NCBI GenBank assembly: GCA_018269075.1
Contig: JAFDVJ010000004.1
Location: 124,001-188,000 of the forward strand
Direction: 5' to 3'
DNA from: Acidobacteriota bacterium
GTDB lineage: Bacteria > Acidobacteriota > Blastocatellia > Pyrinomonadales > Pyrinomonadaceae
DNA: 64,000 bases
Position numbers and translations under genes: made by a program. This document shows, piece by piece, positions 9,460-18,219 of this stretch (within the stretch, counting starts at the first letter, position 1; each line of letters opens with the position of its first letter). The notes under the pieces are model-generated. The model was given only the letters and a program-made list of their open reading frames with translations, was not told the DNA's origin and did not search any database.

Positions 9460-12195
9460 ATGAACGATTCATTTTGCCAGCGATTGATCGAATCCTGCGA
9501 ACGCCACGCCGCGCGGCCCGCGATGCGTATCGTCGGCGATGAAACCGAGGTCTATAACTACAAAAAGCTCCTCAAACAGGTGCGGAGCGTCGCCTTCCGG
9601 CTCGGCGAGGAAAACGTCGATTTCGGCGACCGCGTCGCGCTGATCGGCGAAAATCACCCGTGCTGGGCGATCGCTTACCTGGCGACGCTCTACCGCGGCG
9701 CGGTCTGCGTCCCGATCGACCCGCACGGCGAGATCGAAACGATCACCAACTTTCTCGAAAACTCCGAGACCAAGCTCGCCTTTCTGTCGCCCGAGGTGAC
9801 CGCGAAATTCGCGCAGATCGAGGAAAAGCTCGGCCGTCACATCCCGACCGTCGTCTGGCGGCTCGGCCATTCGACCAACGGCTTTCAGAGCTTCGAGGAA
9901 TGGACCGAAACCGATTTTCCGGAAAAATTCGAAAAGGAGATCCCGGCCGCGCGCGGTGCGGACACCGCTTTGCTGATGTACACTTCGGGAACGACCGGCA
10001 CGCCGAAGGGCGTCCCGCTCTCGCACGGCAATATCTGCTCGGAGCTCGACGGCATCAACGAGGTTCTCAAGCTCACCGAAAAAGAAAAAGTTCTCAGCCT
10101 GCTGCCGCTCTTTCACGCTTACCTGCAGATCGTCAATCTCTGGGTCGCGACGACCTACGGCTGCGAGGTCGGCTATTTGAAGGAGCTGACGCCGGACGAG
10201 CTGTCGCGCTCGATGAAGGAATTCAAACCGACGCTGCTGACGACCGTGCCGCGGCTCTGGTATCTCTTTCATAAAAAGATCTTCGACGCCGTCGCCGAAA
10301 AACCGAAAGCCGTCCGGACGCTGTTCAAAACGATGCTCGCGGTCAACGGCTTCGCCCGCAAGACGCTGAAACTGAATCTCGGTCATTCCTTTTTCGGCAG
10401 GATCCACCAGGGTTTCGGCGGCAGCCTGCGATTTGCCGTGACCGCCGGCTCGCGCTTCGACGAAGCGGTCGCCGAGGATTTCGACCGGCTCGGCTTTACG
10501 ATCATTCAGGGCTACGGACTGACCGAAACCAGCGGCGCGGCGACCGCGACCTACGAAAATGACAACCGCGTCGGTTCGGTCGGGAAACCCTTCTTCAACG
10601 CCGAAGTGAAAATCGACGAACCGGATTCGATGGGCGTCGGCGAAGTGCTGATCCGCGGCGAGATGGTCTTCGCCGGCTACTACAAAAACCCGGCCGCGAC
10701 CGCCGAGGTCTTTACCGACGACGGCTGGTTTCGTTCGGGCGATCTCGGAAAATTCGACCGCGACGGCCATCTCTACATCGTCGGCCGCAAAAAGGACGTG
10801 ATCGTCCTGCCCAACGGCAAGAACGTCCATCCGGAAGACCTCGAGGTCCATTATCTGAAAACGCCGCTCGTCGAAGAGCTCGCGATTCTCGGCGTCGAAG
10901 ACAAATCGGTCGGAAAGGCCGGCGCGGAAAAGCTGGTCGCGGTCGTCGTCCCGGATTTCAACTATCTCAAACAGGCCAAGATCGCCAATTCGCAGACCGC
11001 GATCCGGTTCGAGCTCGACAATCTCGGCCGCGAGCTGCCCGAATACCAGCGCGTCCGCGAATACATCGTCCGCGCCGAGCCGCTTCCGCGAACCGCGACC
11101 CGCAAGATCAAACGCTTCGAGCTGCAGAAGGAAATCAAGGCCGGAATGGTCGGCGGCGGCGAAAAACCGCCCGAAAAAGAATGGAAGTTCGAGGCGATGG
11201 ACGAAAAACTCGTCGCCTCCGAAACGGGCAAAACGGTCGTCGAGGTGATCCGCCGCAATCTCCGCGAAGCGGGAGTCGTGCATCCGGATATGAATCTCGA
11301 AATCGATCTCGGCCTCGATTCGCTCGCCCGCGCCGAGATCTTCGCCGCCCTCGAAAGCATCTTCAAGCACGAAATCGAACCCGAACAGGCCGCTCAGGCC
11401 CTCACCGTCAGGGATCTTGTCGGACTGCTCGAAAATCGCGAAAATCCGAATTCCGAAATCCGAAATCCGAAATCGTTTGGTTGGTCGGCGATCGTCAAAA
11501 ACGCCGACGACGATCTGCCCGAGCTGCGAAAAGTTCTTCAAAACCGGCCGTTATTCACCGGTTTCGCGTTTTCCGTCTACAAGGTCTTCAATCTCTTCTG
11601 CCGCGGTTTTATGCGGCTCGAAGTGCAGGGCCGCGAAAATCTTTTGAATCTCGAACGGCCGTTTCTGATCTGCCCGAACCACCAGAGCTTTCTCGACCCG
11701 TTCGTCCTCTGTTCGAACTACGATTACGACAAATTCAAAAACACCTTTCACGTCGGCGCGTCGGAATTCTTCGAGAATCGGTTTATGAAATGGGTCGCGA
11801 ATATGCTGCAGGTCGTCCCGGTCGATCCCGACGTCCAGCTGATGAAGGCGATGAAGGCCGGCGCGATCGGGCTCAAAAACGGGAAGATTCTCAACATTTA
11901 TCCCGAAGGCGAGCGCGGTTTCGACGGCGAGCTCCACGAATTCAAAAAGGGCGCGGCGATTCTCGCGACCGAGCTCGGGCTGCCGATCCTGCCGGTCGCG
12001 CTCGACGGGCTGCAGAACGTCTGGGCCCGCCGCTCGTGGCGAATTCGTCCGGCCAAAGTCCGGATTCGTTTCGGTAAACCCTTTTATGCCAACGAGATCG
12101 TCCCCGAAGAGATGGACGCCGAGCAAAAATATGCGGCCGTCACGTCTTATCTAAAGGAGACGATTGCCGATATGATAAACGATCTCCGAAAATAA
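9460..12195 (+). CDS. Fused acyl-AMP ligase / acyl carrier / PlsC acyltransferase
   Basis: A 911-residue three-domain enzyme. Residues about 1-545 are an AMP-forming acyl ligase with YTSGTTGTPKG at 174-184, GYGLTETSG, and the hinge region GRKKD. Residues about 580-655 are a phosphopantetheine carrier with the attachment Ser621 in LGLDSL. Residues about 700-911 are a 1-acyl-glycerol-3-phosphate acyltransferase with NHQSFLD (740-746) and YPEGERG (814-820). The arrangement suggests that a fatty acid is activated, loaded on the in-cis carrier and passed to a lysolipid, comparable in outcome to Aas but in the opposite domain order and with a carrier added. The carrier-PlsC linker (about 662-672) is encoded by an in-frame heptamer repeat. 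The small gene 13 nt downstream is probably co-transcribed. Confidence 0.9.
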   Translation: MNDSFCQRLIESCERHAARPAMRIVGDETEVYNYKKLLKQVRSVAFRLGEENVDFGDRVALIGENHPCWAIAYLATLYRGAVCVPIDPHGEIETITNFLENSETKLAFLSPEVTAKFAQIEEKLGRHIPTVVWRLGHSTNGFQSFEEWTETDFPEKFEKEIPAARGADTALLMYTSGTTGTPKGVPLSHGNICSELDGINEVLKLTEKEKVLSLLPLFHAYLQIVNLWVATTYGCEVGYLKELTPDELSRSMKEFKPTLLTTVPRLWYLFHKKIFDAVAEKPKAVRTLFKTMLAVNGFARKTLKLNLGHSFFGRIHQGFGGSLRFAVTAGSRFDEAVAEDFDRLGFTIIQGYGLTETSGAATATYENDNRVGSVGKPFFNAEVKIDEPDSMGVGEVLIRGEMVFAGYYKNPAATAEVFTDDGWFRSGDLGKFDRDGHLYIVGRKKDVIVLPNGKNVHPEDLEVHYLKTPLVEELAILGVEDKSVGKAGAEKLVAVVVPDFNYLKQAKIANSQTAIRFELDNLGRELPEYQRVREYIVRAEPLPRTATRKIKRFELQKEIKAGMVGGGEKPPEKEWKFEAMDEKLVASETGKTVVEVIRRNLREAGVVHPDMNLEIDLGLDSLARAEIFAALESIFKHEIEPEQAAQALTVRDLVGLLENRENPNSEIRNPKSFGWSAIVKNADDDLPELRKVLQNRPLFTGFAFSVYKVFNLFCRGFMRLEVQGRENLLNLERPFLICPNHQSFLDPFVLCSNYDYDKFKNTFHVGASEFFENRFMKWVANMLQVVPVDPDVQLMKAMKAGAIGLKNGKILNIYPEGERGFDGELHEFKKGAAILATELGLPILPVALDGLQNVWARRSWRIRPAKVRIRFGKPFYANEIVPEEMDAEQKYAAVTSYLKETIADMINDLRK
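11443..11475. repeat. Heptamer repeat (CCGAAAT) inside a coding region
   Basis: About four copies of the 7-nt unit CCGAAAT, elsewhere strictly intergenic here, sit in frame inside the ligase/acyltransferase gene. They encode the low-complexity stretch NSEIRNPKS between the carrier and PlsC domains. The reading frame is kept and no stop is made. Confidence 0.9.
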
Positions 12196-12208
12196 AAGGA
12201 GAGAAAAA

Positions 12209-12568
12209 ATGTCCGAAGATGATTACACCAACAGCGAAAATTACCGAAAAAACTATGAGATTCTGCTCGATCTGATCGAACGGCGCGACGACCTGCGGAG
12301 GCTTTTGAAAATCGCCCAGCCGCAATGGATCGGCCCGGCCCGCGAAGCGATCGCCCGCGTCGACGACTGCATCGAGCGGACCGAAGTGATTATGGACCTC
12401 GAACGGCAGCTCTACGAGGAAACGATCAAGGCCGAAGAGGAAGAAGCGCGGCTCGCCGAAATGGCCGAAGGCATCATCGACGAGCTCCGCGACCACGTCG
12501 CCCGGAACAATCCCGAAAAGCTCGAGCTGCTCGAAGCCATCCTGAGCGGCGACGATAAAACCCATTAG
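12209..12568 (+). CDS. Small acidic helical protein, unknown function
   Basis: 119 residues, very rich in Glu/Asp/Arg/Leu, with no signal peptide and no cysteine. The sequence is almost entirely predicted helix with heptad-like spacing (for example EEEEARLAEMAEGIIDELRDHV), suggesting a cytoplasmic coiled-coil or helical bundle. A good ribosome site (AGGAGAG) lies 7 nt before the ATG. It starts 13 nt after the fused acyl ligase/acyltransferase and is probably in its operon. I do not recognise a family; it could be an accessory or oligomerisation partner. Confidence 0.75.
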   Translation: MSEDDYTNSENYRKNYEILLDLIERRDDLRRLLKIAQPQWIGPAREAIARVDDCIERTEVIMDLERQLYEETIKAEEEEARLAEMAEGIIDELRDHVARNNPEKLELLEAILSGDDKTH

Positions 12569-12641
12569 CAAATTTTCGCACCGGAGCGCCAGCCTTTTAA
12601 AGCGCCGGCAGCCTGCCGGCAAACGGCGCGTAAGCGGCGTC

Positions 12642-12685
12642 ACAGCGCTTTAATTCCCTGAAATTTCAGGGAATTGAAGCGCTGT
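12642..12685. repeat. 44-bp near-perfect palindrome between convergent genes
   Basis: A loopless palindrome of 22 bp per arm with one G/T-type mismatch, centred on AAATTT at 12661-12666. It is flanked by GCCGGC-type elements (12602-12620 and 12705-12725) in the convergent gap 12569-12732. It could act as a bidirectional terminator in RNA or extrude as a cruciform in DNA. Confidence 0.85.
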
Positions 12686-12732
12686 CCGCATTTGGTCAAA
12701 CCAGCGCCGGCCGAGATGCCGGCGAGGCGTTT

Positions 12733-13206
12733 TCATTTGGCGGGCGGCCGCTCGGGCCGCGGAAAGGGCGTGAACTGCGCCGAATAGATCTTCCATTCGT
12801 CCTTTTCCCGGCGCAGCGCGTAAATCACGATCCCGAGCGGGGTCGGCGGCTTCTGGGCGTCGTTTTTCGGGCCGATCGAAAAGCGGGCGATGATCATCGC
12901 GAATTTCCCGTAATGCCGGACCTTGAATTCGTCGAGAATGAAGCGGGGCGTCTTGGCCCTGACCTGTTCGACGTCGGCGACCTTGTAAAATCCGATCGCC
13001 TTGTCGCGGACGTCGATCTCGCCGCGCGGCGAGATCTCGACATAATCCGCGGCGTAGATCTTCTCCAGCGTCGCCGGATCGTAATTTTCCTGCGCCGCGG
13101 CGGCCTTTTTGGCGACCGCGATCACTTCCTCTTCCTGTTTATTCTGGGCAATCCCCGAACAGGTCAGCAACGCGAGCAAAAAACTCGATAGGATAATTTT
13201 TTTCAT
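12733..13206 (-). CDS. Secreted NTF2/SnoaL-like protein (DUF4440 type)
   Basis: 157 residues. The N-terminus MKKIILSSFLLALLTCSGIAQ is a signal peptide, with cleavage expected after the Ala or Gln; a lipobox is not convincing. The remainder has the cone-like DUF4440 pattern: a helix (VIAVAKKAAAAQENYDPATLEKIYAADYVEIS) followed by strands (YGKFAMIIARFSI, WKIYSAQFTPF). Such domains bind small ligands or act as immunity or scaffold modules, and a function cannot be assigned. The open frame extends upstream to 13311, but the signal peptide fixes the start here. It converges on the acidic helical gene across a palindrome. Confidence 0.8.
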   Translation of the reverse strand: MKKIILSSFLLALLTCSGIAQNKQEEEVIAVAKKAAAAQENYDPATLEKIYAADYVEISPRGEIDVRDKAIGFYKVADVEQVRAKTPRFILDEFKVRHYGKFAMIIARFSIGPKNDAQKPPTPLGIVIYALRREKDEWKIYSAQFTPFPRPERPPAK

Positions 13207-13552
13207 ATCAAACAAAATTGCAAATAAAACGATTTCCACGGCCGGCTCCGAAACGGGCGGTTTTGTAATGGAAGCTCGACGGTTCGGGTTAAATTCCGGC
13301 CAGACCCGCAAATTCGCCGGTTTCGATTCGGTCAGACCACCGTTTTTTTCCGTTTTCGGTTATGAATCGAACTTTCGATCCGCGGCCGCTTTTGGTAAAT
13401 TATTTGACGAAGAACCATTATTTCGAGGCTTTCGTCCCTCACCGAAAACGGTTCGGGTCGTCAATTTGTTTCGTTTTTTTCGGAAACACCGGTTCAGGGC
13501 TTCGGCCGCACACTGCCGGTCGAAGATTTCGAACGGTTTCAAAGAGAGGTTT
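13207..13552. other. Divergent intergenic region, no gene seen
   Basis: 346 nt between the divergent NTF2-like and MBL-fold genes. It is AT-richer than its neighbours. Open frames cross it but have no ribosome site and no recognisable protein. I see no clear promoter hexamers. Confidence 0.4.
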
Positions 13553-14215
13553 ATGCGGATCACCAAATATATTCATTCGTGTCTCCTGATCGAGAAAGAT
13601 TCCGATCGTCTGCTTTTCGATCCCGGAAATTTCACTTTTCTCGAGGGCCGTTTCGCGCCCGCCGATTTTCGGGACATCCGGGCTGTCGTCGTGACGCATT
13701 ATCATCCGGATCATCTCGACGACGAGGCGCTCCGGGTCATTCTCGAAAACAACCCCAGGGCGCTCGTCCTCGCCAACCGCTTTATCGTCGACCGGCTCGC
13801 CGCGAAAGACATTTCCGCCGAGGTTTTCGAGAGCGGCGAGCGCCGCGTCGGCGACTTTCTGTTAAAAGCCTTCGAGGCGCCCCAGGAAAAAATTCTCGCC
13901 GACGAGATCCCGCCGAACACCGCCTTCACGATCGACGACGAGATCCTTCATCCCGGCGATTCGCTGAGCCGGAATCTGCACGCGCTCCGCGGGACGCCGG
14001 TGCTCTGTCTGCCGGTCGCCGCGCCGTGGCTGACCGAACCGGCCGCCTACGAATTCGCGGCCGCGCTCGAGCCGCGCACGATCGTTCCGATTCACGACGG
14101 CTTCCTCAAGGATTTCTTTCTCAAATCGCGCTATCAAAATTTTCAGCGGCATTTCGAGCGCATCGATATCCAATTCCGCCGGATGATCGAGCCGGGCGAT
14201 TTTTGCGAGGTTTAG
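13553..14215 (+). CDS. MBL-fold metallohydrolase, UlaG-like
   Basis: 220 residues of the metallo-beta-lactamase fold. The metal site signature is visible as THYHPDH (HxHxDH), followed by a later HPGD and a C-terminal IHDGF that would supply further ligands. The short form and the opening MRITKYIHSCLLIE...LLFDPG match the UlaG/YtnP-like 'putative Zn-dependent hydrolase' group. There is no signal peptide, so it is cytoplasmic. The ATG has AGAGAGG 3 nt upstream and matches the family N-terminus; the frame upstream of it is noise. Substrate unknown. Confidence 0.88.
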   Translation: MRITKYIHSCLLIEKDSDRLLFDPGNFTFLEGRFAPADFRDIRAVVVTHYHPDHLDDEALRVILENNPRALVLANRFIVDRLAAKDISAEVFESGERRVGDFLLKAFEAPQEKILADEIPPNTAFTIDDEILHPGDSLSRNLHALRGTPVLCLPVAAPWLTEPAAYEFAAALEPRTIVPIHDGFLKDFFLKSRYQNFQRHFERIDIQFRRMIEPGDFCEV

Positions 14216-14343
14216 CCCGTCCGGGTCAGACGTTTCGATCCGCTCTTTCCGGTTTGAAAACAAGGCCTGAACGATTTCGTCGTTTCTTCGATTTCACTGC
14301 CTCAGGGCTCTGAAAAGACACGTTTTTTTTTCGGATTCCGCAT

Positions 14344-14371
14344 TTGACTAAAACCCCGAATTGCATAAAAT
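14344..14371 (+). promoter_or_regulatory. Sigma70-like promoter of the cystatin-like gene
   Basis: TTGACT (14344-14349), a 16-nt spacer and TAAAAT (14366-14371). Predicted transcription start about 14378, giving a leader of about 26 nt to the ATG at 14405. Confidence 0.6.
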
Positions 14372-14404
14372 TATCAATAAATTTTGGGAATGGAAGATAA
14401 AGGA

Positions 14405-14794
14405 ATGAAAATCAATTTACGCAAAATTATCACGGTTTTAGTTTTCACGCTGGCCTTCGGCGCGGCTTATTCGGCCTTCGGTCAGGGGCCCAACGTCGGC
14501 GGCTATCAAAAGGTTTCGGTCGACGCCAGGGACGTCGTCATCGCGGCCGACTTCGCCGTCAAGGCGAAGGGCAAGGAACTCAACCAGACGCTCAGGGTCG
14601 AAAAGATCAAAAAGGCCGAAACGCAGGTCGTTCAGGGCAAGAATTACCGGATGTGTCTCGATGTTTACGCGCCGCCCGCCAAAGAGGGCGAGGACGGCGT
14701 CCAGGTGACGGTCGAAGTGGTCGTCTGGCGGAACTTCGACGGGACTTATAAACTGACGAAATGGGAAGACCAAGACTGCGGCGACGATCAGTAG
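14405..14794 (+). CDS. Secreted cystatin-like protein
   Basis: 129 residues. MKINLRKIITVLVFTLAFGAA ending near FGQ is a signal peptide. The mature part resembles a cystatin: an N-terminal glycine pair (32-33) before a helix (VIAADFAVKAKGKEL), the QVVQG hairpin motif (74-78, cystatin QxVxG) leading into YRMCLDVYAP, and a late tryptophan (120) where cystatins have a second hairpin. These three elements form the wedge that blocks papain-type cysteine proteases. ATG at 14390 is an alternative start, but it would put acidic residues before the leader. A good promoter lies upstream and a terminator downstream, so it is probably monocistronic. Inhibition is inferred. Confidence 0.7.
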   Translation: MKINLRKIITVLVFTLAFGAAYSAFGQGPNVGGYQKVSVDARDVVIAADFAVKAKGKELNQTLRVEKIKKAETQVVQGKNYRMCLDVYAPPAKEGEDGVQVTVEVVVWRNFDGTYKLTKWEDQDCGDDQ

Positions 14795-14817
14795 TCCGAT
14801 TTTTTGTAGGTTAAACG

Positions 14818-14848
14818 AAAGGCGGCTCGTGAAAGCGAGCCGCCTTTT
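14818..14848. terminator. Bidirectional terminator
   Basis: A 12-bp stem (14818-14829 with 14836-14847) with a 6-nt loop, A-rich on the left and T-rich on the right. It lies between the convergent cystatin-like and VWFA-like genes and can serve both. Confidence 0.85.
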
Positions 14849-14867
14849 CATTTTCGGCGGCCGGGTT

Positions 14868-15899
14868 CTATTCGACGTAAACCGACTTCGGCGCGGCGAC
14901 CGTGTATTGTTTTTTGACCTTTTTGCGGCCCGCGTCCGACAGATCGAGCGTGATCGAACGGAGCTTTCCGGCGGCCGGGTCGTTGTTCGATTCGTAGACG
15001 ATCAGATACCGCGTCCGCAGCCGGTCGAGCATTCCTTTGATCACGCCGCCCATTTTGTCGGCGCTCTTCGACCGCAGCAGACTGCACGGCTCTTTTTCGC
15101 CGCCGGTCTCGTCGGGCAGCCGTCGCCAGAACTTGAAGGGCGGGATCGGAAAGACCGCGCCGTCGTCGCCGATCCAGTTGACGATCACGTCCTGCCGGGC
15201 GAGTTCGAGTTTGAATTTGGACTCGTCGGCGTCGGTCGTCTGTGTCAGGTTGTAAAAGGGCCGCAAAAAGAAAAGCACCTTCTGGCTGCCCGGCGCGGCG
15301 TATTTATCCAGATACTGCAGAGTCCCCTCGACCGCCTTCGTGATAAAGATCGTTTCGACGCCGTAATAGATCTTTTCAGCGTCGGGCGTTTCGTTGGTGA
15401 TCAGCGGCAGATTATTCTCGTCGATCCGGTGCTGGACGCTTTCGCTGTGGCGGGCGAACCGCTCGAAATCTTCGGGAATCCTCAATTTCGGATCCTCCAA
15501 ATCGCGGAACAGGGTGATCTTCGAATTCGGCAGGATCATCGCCAGCTGGTCGTTGGCGGCCAGATATTTTTCAAACGCGCCGCCGACCAGCGGCATCGGG
15601 ATCGGCGGGCCTTTACGCGGAACCAGAAAGAGGACGGTGTCGCAGTACTGGCCCTGCCCGAGCATCGGGACGAGCGCGATCGACAGCGGGCGCGTCGCGC
15701 GTTCGATCCTCAAAATCGTCTGTTCGCGGCCGTTTTCGAAGAGCCGGAAATCTTCCTTTTTCAAATCCGCGACGGGCGCGCCGTTTTTTTTCGTGAAAAC
15801 CTGGGCCGTAAAATCGGCCGGCGCGGCCCGGAAAACGGCGGTCAAACCCGATGTCAGAACCAGTAATCCGGCGAGGCGGCGGTAAATTCTGTTTTTCAT
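14868..15899 (-). CDS. Secreted VWFA-related protein, degenerate metal site
   Basis: 343 residues. A leader (MKNRIYRRLAGLLVLTSGLTAVFRA) precedes a domain opening F-T-A-Q-V-F-T-K-K-N-G-A-P-V-A-D-L, then DFRLFENGREQTI and IERATRPLSIALV. This is the layout of the VWFA-related proteins common in Acidobacteria (TIGR03436 type). The usual metal-ion adhesion motif DTSGSM after the first strand is absent (ALVPMLGQGQ), so metal-dependent ligand binding is doubtful. The C-terminal part ends RTRYLIVYESNN...GKLRSITLDL, also typical of the family. Its role is unknown. Confidence 0.78.
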   Translation of the reverse strand: MKNRIYRRLAGLLVLTSGLTAVFRAAPADFTAQVFTKKNGAPVADLKKEDFRLFENGREQTILRIERATRPLSIALVPMLGQGQYCDTVLFLVPRKGPPIPMPLVGGAFEKYLAANDQLAMILPNSKITLFRDLEDPKLRIPEDFERFARHSESVQHRIDENNLPLITNETPDAEKIYYGVETIFITKAVEGTLQYLDKYAAPGSQKVLFFLRPFYNLTQTTDADESKFKLELARQDVIVNWIGDDGAVFPIPPFKFWRRLPDETGGEKEPCSLLRSKSADKMGGVIKGMLDRLRTRYLIVYESNNDPAAGKLRSITLDLSDAGRKKVKKQYTVAAPKSVYVE

Positions 15900-16092
15900 A
15901 AATACTACTTCCTTGTGAAACGAAAATGAGATTATCTCGATGATATTGAAATCCGGCCGCCGAAAGCAATCGAAACGTATCGGTATTTTCGTACAAAATA
16001 CATTTTTCTGCTTGTCAGCGCCTAACCTTTTCGCGAAAATTACGTATTAACCGAACGACTTTCAAACAGCCGTCAAGGCATCAGGGGAAAAT

Positions 16093-18027
16093 ATGAAAAT
16101 AAAATTTATCGCGGCATTATTGCTGATTTTCGGCGCTTTTTCGGCGATCGAGGCTCAGCGCCAGCAGCTCAGTCCGGCCGAGGCCGAACTGGCCAAATAC
16201 ATCAGGGAAAACTACACCAAACGCGAGGAGATGATCCCGATGCGCGACGGCGTCAGGCTTTTCACCTCGATTTACGAACCGAAGGAGCGCTCCAAACAGT
16301 ATCCGATCCTTTTCAGCCGGACGCCCTACACCGTTTCGCCCTATGGGCCGAATGATTACAAAACCTCGCTCGGGCCGAACGAACTGTTCGCCAAAGAGGG
16401 CTATATCTTCGTTTACCAGGACGTCCGCGGCCGCTGGATGTCGGAGGGCGTTTACGAGGACGTGCGGCCCGACATCGACAACCGGACGCCGCAGGACATC
16501 GACGAATCGACCGACACCTACGACACGATCGAATGGCTGCTCAAAAACGTCGGCAGCAACAACGGCCGCGTCGGGATGTGGGGCATTTCCTATCCTGGCT
16601 TTTACACTTCGGCCGGCGCGATCGATTCGCATCCGGCCCTCAGGGCGATCTCGCCGCAGGCGCCGGTTTCGGACTGGTTTCACGGCGACGACGCGCATCA
16701 CAACGGCGCGCTGTTTCTCGCCCAGAATTACCATTTCTTCGAATTTTTCGGCCAGCCGCGGCCCGCGCCGACCAATCAGCGCTACGGCAAACAGCTCGAC
16801 TGGGGAACGCGCGACGACTACAAGTTCTTTCTCAACGTCGGCGGACTCAGGGAAGCGGCCGATTTTTACGAGAAGAGCCTCGGCACGCGGATCAGCTTCT
16901 GGGACGCGATGATGGCGCACCCGAATTACGATCAGTTCTGGAAGGACCGCAACATCCTGCCGAAACTCAAAAACATCAAAGCGGCCGTGATGACCGTCGG
17001 CGGCTGGTACGACAACGAGGATCTTTACGGCGCGCTCAACACTTACCGCGCGATCGAAAAACAGAATCCCGGCATCTATAACGTGCTCGTCGTCGGGCCG
17101 TGGTTTCACGGCGGCTGGGAACGTTCGTCGGGCGACTGGCTCGGGACGGCCTATTTCGGCCAGAAAACGAGCGAATTCTACCGCGCGAAATTCGAGCTTC
17201 CCTTTTTCGATCATTTTCTGAAGGACAAGGGCGAGATCCCGCAGATCAAGGAGGTCAATCTCTTCGACACGGGCGCGAACGAGTGGAAAAACTTCGACAC
17301 TTTTACCCCGTCGAACGTTGCCGAGACCCCGCTTTACCTGACGGCGAACGGCGGCCTGAGCTTCGCGGACGCCGCCGCGACATCGGAAAACGGTTTTAAC
17401 GAATACGTTTCCGATCCGATGAAGCCGGTTCCCTACACGCAGAAGATCACCTCGAACTACCCGCGCGATTTTATGACCGAGGATCAGCGGTTCGCGGCGA
17501 CGCGGCCCGACGTGCTCGTTTACCAGACCGGGATTTTGAAGGACGATCTGACGGTCGCGGGCGACATCAAGCCGTCGCTTTTCGTCTCGTCGACTGGCAC
17601 CGATTCGGATTTCGTCGTCAAGCTGATCGACGTCTTCCCGGACGACTATAAATATCCGGAAGGCGTCAAACCACCCGAAAATTCGGCGTTTTCGGTCTTT
17701 CAGCCGGGCGGCTACGAGATGCTCCTCAGGGGCGAGCCGTTTCCGGCGCGGTTTCGCAACTCGTTCGAAAAACCGGAACCTTTAAAACCAAACGAAACGA
17801 CGAAGATCGAATACGTGATGCCGGGCGTCGTCCACACCTTCAAAAAAGGCCACCGGATCATGGTCCAGATCCAGAGCACCTGGTTCCCGCTCGTCGCGCG
17901 AAACCCGCAGCAGTTTATGGACAATTACAAAACGGCGACGGCCGCCGATTACCGCAAGGCGACCGAACGCGTTTATTTCGGAAACGGCGCGAGCTCGAAA
18001 ATTATGCTTCCGATCGTCAAAAACTGA
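16093..18027 (+). CDS. Secreted CocE/NonD family hydrolase (canonical motifs)
   Basis: 644 residues, a paralogue of the 4159-6114 product. The signal peptide MKIKFIAALLLIFGAFSAIEAQ is followed by MIPMRDGVRLFTSIY and the alpha/beta-hydrolase core. Triad: Ser166 in GISYPG, Asp307 in WYDN and His339 in GPWFHGG. The C-terminal jelly-roll has the family signatures (FVVKLIDVFPDDY and GVVHTFKKGHRIMVQI). These enzymes hydrolyse esters, amides or N-terminal acyl groups. A ribosome site AGGGGA precedes the ATG. It is divergent from the VWFA gene across 193 nt. Physiological substrate unknown. Confidence 0.9.
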   Translation: MKIKFIAALLLIFGAFSAIEAQRQQLSPAEAELAKYIRENYTKREEMIPMRDGVRLFTSIYEPKERSKQYPILFSRTPYTVSPYGPNDYKTSLGPNELFAKEGYIFVYQDVRGRWMSEGVYEDVRPDIDNRTPQDIDESTDTYDTIEWLLKNVGSNNGRVGMWGISYPGFYTSAGAIDSHPALRAISPQAPVSDWFHGDDAHHNGALFLAQNYHFFEFFGQPRPAPTNQRYGKQLDWGTRDDYKFFLNVGGLREAADFYEKSLGTRISFWDAMMAHPNYDQFWKDRNILPKLKNIKAAVMTVGGWYDNEDLYGALNTYRAIEKQNPGIYNVLVVGPWFHGGWERSSGDWLGTAYFGQKTSEFYRAKFELPFFDHFLKDKGEIPQIKEVNLFDTGANEWKNFDTFTPSNVAETPLYLTANGGLSFADAAATSENGFNEYVSDPMKPVPYTQKITSNYPRDFMTEDQRFAATRPDVLVYQTGILKDDLTVAGDIKPSLFVSSTGTDSDFVVKLIDVFPDDYKYPEGVKPPENSAFSVFQPGGYEMLLRGEPFPARFRNSFEKPEPLKPNETTKIEYVMPGVVHTFKKGHRIMVQIQSTWFPLVARNPQQFMDNYKTATAADYRKATERVYFGNGASSKIMLPIVKN

Positions 18028-18093
18028 CTTATAGTGTGTGACAAAACTGGTTGGAAAAATCAGCGTTAAACCCGCGGGCGGTTTTTAATCGAT

Positions 18094-18151
18094 CCACTAA
18101 AAACACGAAAAAACACTAATGAAATTTAGTGTTTTTTCGTGTTTTTTGTGG
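18094..18151. repeat. Inverted repeat (CCACTAAAAACACGAAA family)
   Basis: 26-nt arms (18094-18119 and 18126-18151) of AC-rich/GT-rich tandem units with a 6-nt loop. It lies in the 326-nt gene-free gap 18028-18353, 66 nt after the CocE stop. It has siblings at 53306-53374 and 58074-58128. The long stem and T-runs would fit a terminator. Confidence 0.85.
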
Positions 18152-18219
18152 AAGAACAAAAAAGTCAACGCGACCGGAATCGCCGCTTTTTCAATCGGTT
18201 ATGTCACTAACTATAATTT

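Noticed and set aside
14868-15899. Functional metal-dependent VWA adhesin
   Set aside because: The DxSxS metal motif is missing, so a metal-dependent adhesion role cannot be supported.
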